Below are positions 56,471 to 64,000 of a stretch of DNA of 64,000 nucleotides, one piece after another. Source of the stretch: Pilatotrama ljubarskyi (Eukaryota; Basidiomycota; Agaricomycetes; Polyporales; Polyporaceae); the NCBI GenBank assembly GCA_022385805.1, contig MU277682.1:243049-307048 (forward strand), written 5' to 3'. The position numbers were made by a program, and so were the translations under genes. Each line of letters begins with the position of its first letter. The stretch's first letter is position 1. Below the pieces are notes generated by a model. That model worked only from the letters and a program-made list of their open reading frames with translations. It searched no databases and had not been told where the DNA came from.

Positions 56471-57097
56471 TGTGAGTGCGAGGACGACGAGAAAAAGCGG
56501 CGGGCGGATTGCGCAGATGGCGGGATGGAAGGCGTGAGCCTCGGGCGGACGAGGTGGACGGACCAATCAGCCGCGATCGACAGCAAATTTTGGGCGCGTC
56601 TTCCGTGCGCCCGACGCTGCCAGTGTCCACCGCGGCGGCGCAACGCTCCCGCCGCCTCCACTCCATTCCACCTCGCTCGAGAGCATGCCCTCCCTCCGAG
56701 TGCGCCCGGCCGTGCTGTCTAATCCTCGTGCGAAGTCTGCCCGCGTCTCTGGCGCATCCGAGGCTAACGCGGGCGGCATGGAGCTTGTGCCGGCTGGCGG
56801 TGGTGCACACGACGGCCGGGGGCGAGTGCGGGGGGATGAACGGTGAGCCGGAGGAGGACGTTCGGAGGGCGCCGTGCCTGGATCCATATCTGGCGCAGTG
56901 ATGGCCGGGTGGGAGGGAGAACCATATGGACGTCGGGGCCATGTGCTCCTCATATAAGCCCTCTCCAGTTTTCCACTCCCGAGCACGCTCCTCCCTCCGA
57001 CTCTACCCACAGAGTCCTTTTTCTCGCCAGGCAGCGCGCGTCGTCCCTGCACGACCCTTCCCTCCATCCACCACCACCGCACTCTTCACTGAGCGAC
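56471..57097. other. promoter region of the peptide transporter gene
   Basis: No gene seen. A CT-rich stretch (about 57000-57090) directly before the ATG at 57098 is typical of strongly expressed basidiomycete genes. ATATAAGC at 56953-56960 could be a TATA-like element. Confidence 0.4.
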
Positions 57098-59142
57098 ATG
57101 GCTGGTCTGCAGGCCGACAAAGACATCATCGCCGGTCTCGCCGAGGCTGCACGCGACGAGGTTGAGCTCGACAAGAAGAAGATCGAGTCCACCACCTCCC
57201 ACGAGCACGAGCTCGACGGCATCCACGACGGCCTCGAGTTCCCCACCGACCAGGAGCGCGCGACCCTGCGTCGCGTATCCGACACCATCCCCTGGGCTGC
57301 TTACCGTGAGTGCCCCGGCCAATCGCCCGCTGCTCATTAAATCCCCGTGCTGACGATATCCAATTACCGCGCTAGTGATCGCCGTCTGCGAGCTATCAGA
57401 GCGCTTCTCCTACTACGGAACAACTGTCGTCTTCGTACGTACAAGCATCTGAGAATTGAGACCATAGCGCCGACGGTTGACTTTGCGCTCCACAGACCAA
57501 CTTCATCCAGCAGCCCCTTCCCGCGGGCTCGAAGACCGGTGCAGATGTTAAGCAGGCGGGTGCACTTGGCCTCGGTCAGCGCGCCTCTACCGGTATCGGC
57601 ACCTTCAACACCTTCTGGGTCTACCTCATCCCCCTCTTCGGTGCATACATCGCCGACACCAGATGGGGCCGTTTCAAGACGATCTGCGTGGCCGTCGGCG
57701 TTGCCCTCGTCGGTCACGTCCTGCTCATCATCTCGTCCGTCCCCGGTGTGATCGAGCACTCTCGTGGCTCCCTCGCCTGCTTCATCGTCGCTATCGTCAT
57801 CATGGGCGTAGGCACGGGCGGTTTCAAGTCCAACGTCTCGCCGCTCGTCGCTGAGCAGTACAAGCGGACAAAACCATTCATCGGGCACACGAAGCAGGGC
57901 GAGCGTGTTATCGTCGATCCAGCGATGACGACCTCCAGGATTTACTTGTACTTCTACCTGTTCATCAACGTCGGATCTCTCATCGGTCAGATCTCCATGG
58001 CATACTCCGAGAAGGTATGCGTCCTTCCTTGCGATGCCATGCCCATTCGACTGACGCTCCTTCATAGTATGTTGGATTCTGGCTCGCATACACGCTCCCT
58101 ACCATCGTCTTTATGATCTGCCCCTTCGTCCTCTACTTCGGCCGCAACATGTACGTGAGGTCGCCTCCTCAAGGCTCCGTCCTCTCCAAGTCTATCCTTA
58201 TCTGGCGCACGGCAGCGAGGGGCCGCTGGTCTTGGAATCCCGTCCAGACCTGGCGCAACTTGAACGCCGCTGACTTCTGGGAGTCCGCGAAGCCGAGCAA
58301 CTTCAGGGGCGAGAACCGCCCCAGGTGGATGACCTTCGATGACGAGTGGGTCGATGAGGTGAAGCGTGGCTTCAAGGCGTGCAGTGTGTTCCTGTGGTTC
58401 CCTATTTACTGTGAGTACTTCCCCGTCCATTTTTCTTGGGTGAGAACGGTGCGCTCACAGACTCTGCGCGCTTTCAGGGCTCACCTACAACCAGCTCAAC
58501 AACAACCTGACGTCTCAGGCCGCGACCATGGTCACGAACGGCGTCCCGAACGACGTTCTCTCCAACCTCGACCCCTTCGCGCTCATCATCTTCATCCCAA
58601 TCGTCGATCAATTCATCTACCCCGCCCTGCGCCGTTGGGGCATCAACTTCTCGCCCCTCAAGCGCATCACGCTCGGCTTCTTCACCGGCGCCGCGGCGAT
58701 GGTCTACACGGCGGTCGTGCAGCACTACATCTACAAGCGCAACCCGTGCGGGTACTACGTCGCGACGTGCTCGGATCCCGTCACAGGGGACCCGCTCACG
58801 TCCGACCTGAATGTCTGGATCCAGACGCCGTCGTACGTGCTCATCGCGTTCTCCGAGATCTTCGCGTCCATCACCGGCCTCGAGTACGCGTTCACGAAGG
58901 CGCCGAAGAACATGCGCTCGCTCGTCATGTCCGTGTTCCTGTTCATGAGCGCGATCGCGGCCGCGCTCGGCGAGGCGTTCGTCGCGCTCTCGGCCGACCC
59001 GTTGCTCGTCTGGAACTACGCCGTCATGGGCGTCCTCGCGTTCATCGCCGGCTGTATCTTCTGGTTCCAGTACCGCGAGCTCGACGCGCAGGAGGACCAG
59101 CTCAACCTCCTCGATGAGGGCCACTACGACGAGAAGCACTAA
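57098..59142 (+). CDS. PTR2: POT/PTR2-type proton-coupled oligopeptide transporter
   Basis: Plasma-membrane importer of di- and tripeptides. Five exons (57098-57305, 57376-57434, 57496-58014, 58068-58410, 58478-59142) give 597 residues, usual for fungal PTR2. After an acidic cytosolic N-terminus comes the family's first signature CELSERFSYYG, containing the ExxER proton-coupling motif. The second signature is YLYFYLFINVGSLIGQ. Other landmarks are FWVYLIPLFGAYIADTRWGR, GTGGFKSNVSPLVAEQY, WLTYNQLNNNLTSQ and PSYVLIAFSEIFASITGLEYAFTKAP. About twelve hydrophobic segments are visible. The C-terminus is short and acidic. Confidence 0.96.
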
Positions 59143-59730
59143 AACCGCTCACCCACCCGCCGTCCTCCTCCCCTCATCCTCCTCCCTCTCCCTCCACATC
59201 CGACTTCCGCGTCTCCTCCCTCCCCGGTGTCCCGGTTTCTCTCTTCTCGCACCCTAGTACCCCCTTTGGTTTGTTGACTGCTCTCCTGGACCGTGTACGT
59301 GTATACTATCCCCGCCGCCGCCATTGCTCGTCGCCCGCGGGTATGATACGGTACATCCTCCGTACGCGCGCTGTTTGTGCTCATGCTGTGATGATGATGA
59401 CCAGACGATGATATCCCTCCGCCCACCCTCTTCCTCCTCCCCACACATCACCCACAATGTCCGTGTTGTGTTGTAGAGCAGATTTTTTATGCTGTTTGAT
59501 ATATACTTGGTAGGTAGGTAGTAGGGCCCCTGCATAGTAATGTGCCAGTAATGAATTTCTATTACTTACAACTTTCTGTCGTGCTGCCCTGCGATGCGTG
59601 ATTATGGTTCGCCACTGTACAAGCTTTTCGGAAAGCCAGCAGGACGCGAAGGTTCGAAGGGTGCGTGCGTGATAGGAAACGCACTCGAACCGTGAACGCG
59701 AGATGGCCATGGCCTTTGACCCGGACCACC
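59143..59730. other. intergenic; 3' region of PTR2
   Basis: About 590 bases. CT-rich tracts follow the PTR2 stop, and a short (GGTA)n-like tract occurs at 59509-59522. No gene supported. Confidence 0.5.
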
Positions 59731-60938
59731 ATGATCCTACTTGGCGCGCGCACGTTCGCGCGACGCTGCCTTCCTCATCTCCTCCGCCGGGCTAACAGCG
59801 CGCACTCTCGCCGTCTCTCAGTATCTACAGCGGTGCAGAGCTCTGCCAAGTCCGGGTCGATCAAAGGCGCGCCGTGCCTACGCACCCGCCCCGTACCCGA
59901 GGACCCTCCCGCGCTCGCCTCCTCCCCACACGCGTTCCTCAAGTACATACGCTCGCCCACCGCCGCCCCCTTCGTCCTCCGCGACGCCCACTCGCGCCCC
60001 GCCTCGGCTGCAGATCCTCGTCTTCAGGGTCGCGCGGAGGAAGACCCCGGGGGCGGGAGCGGGAGCGGGACCCTGAGCAGGGCCGCCGAGGGTCTGTTGC
60101 GCACGCTCCGCGCGGCGGGGGACCGTCTCGTGGAGGTGGAGGTCGGGCGGTACGACAGGGCTGCGGACTTTGGGCGCGTCGAGGTGCCGCTGAACGTGTA
60201 TCTGGATTGGTTGACTGCCTCCCCGGTGGAGAAGGGGAAGGAGGCGGCTGAGATGCAGCTGTACCTCGCGCAGTGGAGGGCGCGGGACGAGGTGAGTGAT
60301 CGGTATCGACCCTGTCGATGCTGGTTGTATGCTGACTGTTGTGTGCTCTGTAGGTCCCTGGGCTCGCGGAAGTCGTCAGTGCACCGTCTCTCCTCGCGCC
60401 ACTTATCGAAGAGGGAGCGGTGGACCTATACCAGACGAGCTTCTTCATTGGGCTTTCTGCGACGGTACGGCCGCTCGACTCTTATCTGCGGCGTGGTCGG
60501 ACTCAACCCGTGGTGCCATAGGTCACCCCGCTGCACTACGACCCGTACTTCAACTTGTACAACGTCTACGCGTCCTCGGAACCATCCGTGCACGCGAAGC
60601 ACTTCGTGCTGCTGCCGCCCACCCTCTCTGACTGTCTCTCGCGCGCGGACGGCTCCGTCTTGCGGAACACGTCTCCCGTGGAGTTGCACTTGCTGAAAGG
60701 CCAGTCGGTCGAGAACTTTGACATCGCTGTCGATCCGAGTACGCCGTTGCGGACGACGGAGGCCCTCGCAGAGTCCGACTCCGCCATGAGCTGCGTCTTG
60801 CGAGAAGGAGACACGCTCTTTGTCCCTCGGCGGTGGTGGCATCGAGTAGAGAACGTGAAGCTTCAGGACGTCGCCTCTTCGACCGCCTCGGGCTGGACGG
60901 CTGGCGTCGGCTGGTGGTTCTTACCTCGGAATTCCTGA
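59731..60938 (+). CDS. JmjC-domain (cupin_8) protein, possibly mitochondrial
   Basis: Three exons (59731-60291, 60354-60464, 60522-60938) give 362 residues. The chosen start, MILLGARTFARRCLPHLLRR, opens an Arg/Ser-rich, acid-free leader that looks like a mitochondrial presequence; an earlier in-frame start at 59665 would bury it. The JmjC core has the iron ligands: HYD in TVTPLHYDPYFNLYNVYA, and the distal His in GDTLFVPRRWWHRVEN. Related landmarks are YQTSFFIGLSAT and KHFVLLPP. It resembles small JmjC hydroxylases of the JMJD7/TYW5/FIH type, which use Fe(II) and 2-oxoglutarate. The substrate is unknown. Confidence 0.87.
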
Positions 60939-61690
60939 GAGAAGACCGGAGTCTAGACGAGTCACTACCAGGTGGCCTCGCTTCGGTCAGGTGCAAGTGA
61001 TGTACTGCCGCAACCGCGTATACGGGGTGACGGCGTGTTCTCCAGGGCGTGCAGGTGCGTGCGCGTTGCAACACGATGCTTCTGCAAAGCCTAATTTCTG
61101 AAGTCAGTTTCGCAGGCATGCGCGTCTCTCAGGCAGCCGTCAATCCTGCGAGGAACGCAACGCTCCGCGGCGGCCACCGTGTTGTACAGGGCCGAGGGCA
61201 GCGCAAGCCTCAAGGCGTGTCTCCTGCTCTTGCACAGGCTGATGGGCAATGCGTGGACGACTGATATTATATCGATCTCGCAAGCGTTGGTCATTTGTGC
61301 AGGTATGGCTGGATTCGGAGGCGGATATGGAATGTGGACGTGCCTCGCTGCAAGCAGCTGTGTATGTGTAGACGTTCTGTGCGGCAACCAGGGGCTATTT
61401 GTCTCAGAATACACTGCCCTCGCCTGGGCATGGAATGCGACGATCTGGTCGGGTGAGGGAGAATGGCCGGGAGAGGCAGGCGCGGTGGGCGCCTGTTGTG
61501 GTTCTGTGCCCCGCAGTGCCGGATCGAGTGTGCTCACTCGCGGTTGCAGTCTGCGGGCGAGCGGCGGCAGCCTCGACTCGTCCTCCTTTCCTTCTCCCCA
61601 CCACCATCTCCGCCGCACCGCTGCTGCTCCTACATATACGTCCCGATGCCTCGCTAGTCTGCCCGCTCGCCGTCACGCCCGCGCCCTGCC
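60939..61690. other. intergenic, ATG13 promoter
   Basis: About 750 bases with overlapping frames but no supported gene; directly upstream of ATG13. Confidence 0.45.
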
Positions 61691-64000
61691 ATGTCCAATG
61701 ACACCCAGAGGGCCGACCAGATAGCTCACAGGTTATACTCTAAACTCGCCCTGGTCGTCAATCATGCCAGAGCTACTATCGAGCCCCCGCCCAACGCCAA
61801 GGTCGACAAGTGGGTGAGTACGCTCATTCCCGCTATGCCGATGCGATCCTGACCATGCTGCAGTTCAACTTGGAGACCCCAGACCCGGAGATATTCAAGG
61901 AGCATACCCGTATCTATCGCTCTATCTCGTCTGCCCCTTCCGTCCCCCTGTTCCAGCTTCAGGTCCTGCTCTGCGTCCCGGAGTTAGCAACCAACCAGGT
62001 GCTCGTCTACCACGCTCCTGACTCGTCTCGCGTGCGCATCGACCCTACCCCGCGCTACATCGTCCTCGAGTCCTGGACGCTCGAGTTCGTCCCGAACCAG
62101 GCGGGGTCCCATGACAGTGACGATCGGATCGACGTCGCGCCGTCTACGATATACAAGCACGGCATTCCGCTCTTCCGCAGCATCTTCACGCTACTCCGAG
62201 TCCTGCCTGCGTGGAAGCTCGCCCGCCGCCTCCGCAGGAGAGTAGGGGGCAGCCGGAACGGCAACTTCAGCATTCAATTGCGCGTGGACAGCCCTGATGG
62301 AAGCATCCGCGCGGACGACGTATTGAGCTTCGGTGAGTCACTCTGCGTCCACCCAAGTACACATTCCGGCCCCGCGAGAACGATCGCCTAACCGAGGCTT
62401 CGAAAACCAGATAACACCCCCGCATCTGTCGCTGCAGTACTGAAGAGCGAGCGACATGTACTGCCCCCGATCACGCATCCCATGGGCGAGCTCGGCGTGT
62501 CCGCGACGTACCTCACGTACCCCAACTTCCAGCTGGACACCAAGGAGTCGCTCCTCTCCTCGCGGTTCCTCTCTGAGGGGCCAGACTTCACCCCGACTCT
62601 GGTCAAGAACCAGCAGCGGGACAGTATCTCAGGCTCGCCGGGCAGCCTCCCCCTACGCACCTCGCTTCCTCGCTCTCCCCCACGCTCTGTTGCAGATAGA
62701 TTTGTCATTCCTCCGTCCACACATACACGAACCACATCGTTCTCCTCGATGCAGGGAGCGCGAGCCAGCCCGGCTGGAAGTCCGCGGTTGGGCAATATCC
62801 CGCTTCCTGTCACACGCAACCTCTCCGGGGCAGGCATGGGCACTTCCGGCGTGTCAGACTCATCTTCGTCGCGGCAAGGCGCAGGTTCTATGGGTTCACG
62901 AGAAGAAGTGTCCGCTTTGGCAGCTCGCGTTAGACGCGAGAGCATGCAGGGCAGGAGTTCCGTATGTGGCCTCATTCTCACGAACTCATGAACGTCGACT
63001 GACGACCCTACAGCAGGATGGCACGACGCCAGGAGGTGTTCCTATACGCCGCACGCCTATCACTACGGTGAACGCGTTCAAGTCGTCCACCATCTCATCT
63101 TCGCCTTCTCTCCATTCGCCGTCGCCGTCGCTTCGCCAGCATTCACCGCTCTCCACGGGCGGCCCCTCCTTACCATCTCGGCCCGTGCAGTCACCGACGT
63201 CCTCGCGCGTGCCGCCATCTCCCATAGGTGCTGGGAGCAATCTGGCGTCATCTCCAGTGGCGCCATTCCGGCCATCCCCAACGTTCGCGCCATCAAGTTT
63301 GGGCTCCGGGCGTTCGCCTGCCTCAGGAGAGGGTGTTCCTGGCAGTCCTGCGTCGGCGGGGCTGCAAGGCTCACCCCGGCAGCAGGGGAGGAGGTACACG
63401 AGCAGCTTCGGGCCGCGTACTGCGACTGGCAGTCGAGAGGCGAGCCCGCGGAGTAGTCCCAGGAGCGCAGCAAAGGAGATGGAGAAGGTGCCGGTGAGTA
63501 GCCTTCAGCATCACACTCAAGAGCATCAAGCTGAACGAGGTGTGCTGCTGCTGCAGGGCACGTCATATCTGAGCACGCACACGGACGATGACGACATCTC
63601 CGCTTTCGTGCAGGAGATCGACGCCCGGAAGCCGCTCTCAAGCAGGCGCGACGACTCACCGGCGTCCAGTCCCTCGCCACACGCACGCGAGCGAACGATC
63701 CGCGAGGAGTCAGAGTCGAGCGAGCACGATGTCGCGCCGCCCGTACGCACACGCACGATGTCTACGCCCTATCCCGTGCTCGCGACCGAGTCCGCAGTGG
63801 ACAAGCGCCTCCGCGAGATGAACGAGACCTTCCTCGCGTCGTTGCAGGGTCTCGGGAGCCGTAGGCGCGAGCCCAGCGGGAGCCCGCGCGCAGAGTCCTC
63901 CGCAGACCGAGGGAGCACCCCGCGCCGCCCGCTTGACCCCATCTCCTACACTGGGGGTGCAAGGCGGGAGAGCCCGCTGGAAGGCCCGCGCGCTGGCGCA
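61691..64000 (+). CDS. ATG13: autophagy protein ATG13 (3' end outside the window)
   Basis: Regulatory subunit of the Atg1 kinase complex that starts autophagosome formation. Five exons are seen: 61691-61813, 61864-62332, 62411-62961, 63015-63493 and 63557 onward. The N-terminal HORMA domain starts MSNDTQRADQIAHRLYSKLA and includes WFNLETPDPEIFKEHTRIYR, VLESWTLEFVP, STIYKHGIPLFRSIFTLLRV and YLTYPNFQLDTKESLLSSRF. After it comes a long Ser/Pro-rich disordered region with many SP sites, as expected for TORC1/Atg1-regulated ATG13, then SYLSTHTDDDDISAFVQEID, resembling the conserved Atg1/Atg17-binding segment. The frame is open at the window edge. Confidence 0.95.

Noticed and set aside
57364..58089. 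241-codon acidic open frame antisense to PTR2
   Set aside because: Shadow of the transporter exons and introns; the plus-strand gene explains the sequence fully.

Overview
The window is nuclear DNA from a filamentous basidiomycete, most likely an Agaricomycete wood or litter decayer. The gene content supports this: class I hydrophobins, a GH12 endoglucanase, a priA-like cysteine-rich protein, a HET-domain protein and a KRE9/KNH-like GPI protein. Almost every gene is split by many introns of about 45-65 bases. The DNA is GC-rich, so long spurious open frames are common in intergenic stretches. No species name can be read from the sequence.

Left third (1-25 kb): a secreted-protein and surface region. 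A GH12 endoglucanase (929-1895, +) is followed by eight class I hydrophobin genes spread over 21 kb on both strands (2169-2590 -, 5398-5897 -, 8216-8687 +, 9911-10345 +, 12678-13124 -, 16869-17315 + interrupted by an assembly gap, 18376-18828 -, 22924-23473 +). All share one three-exon plan, and all have a TATA box about 75-125 bases before the ATG. Between them lie a GFA-family zinc protein, an intron-containing tRNA-Pro(AGG), and a priA-like cysteine-rich gene whose tail carries three copies of a RIPDIR motif. A KNH-like Ser/Thr-rich GPI-anchored protein (23937-24963, -) closes this part. Several long stretches (13.1-16.9 kb, 18.8-22.9 kb) have no gene I can support.

Middle (25-45 kb): mostly housekeeping. 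It holds proteasome subunit beta-3, two adjacent non-autonomous inverted-repeat elements (26853-27293 and 27316-27740), an APH-type kinase-like gene whose 5' end runs into the second element, a small conserved-looking protein, calmodulin built from micro-exons, a WASP/Las17 actin-nucleation promoter, a nuclear-type peroxiredoxin Q, a leucine-rich-repeat protein, a HET-domain protein and a glutathione S-transferase.

Right third (45-64 kb): transaldolase, a multi-exon membrane protein of the ArAE/BRE4 type, a POT/PTR2 peptide transporter, a JmjC-domain protein, and the 5' part of ATG13 running off the window. Gaps at 44-47.4 kb and 53.6-57.1 kb hold little that can be supported.

The least ordinary features are the dispersed hydrophobin array, the RIPDIR repeat tail, GC-AG introns in a hydrophobin and probably the peroxiredoxin, the 7-15 nt exons of calmodulin, a start codon standing alone as a 3-base coding exon in the proteasome gene, and the paired inverted-repeat elements next to a truncated kinase gene.
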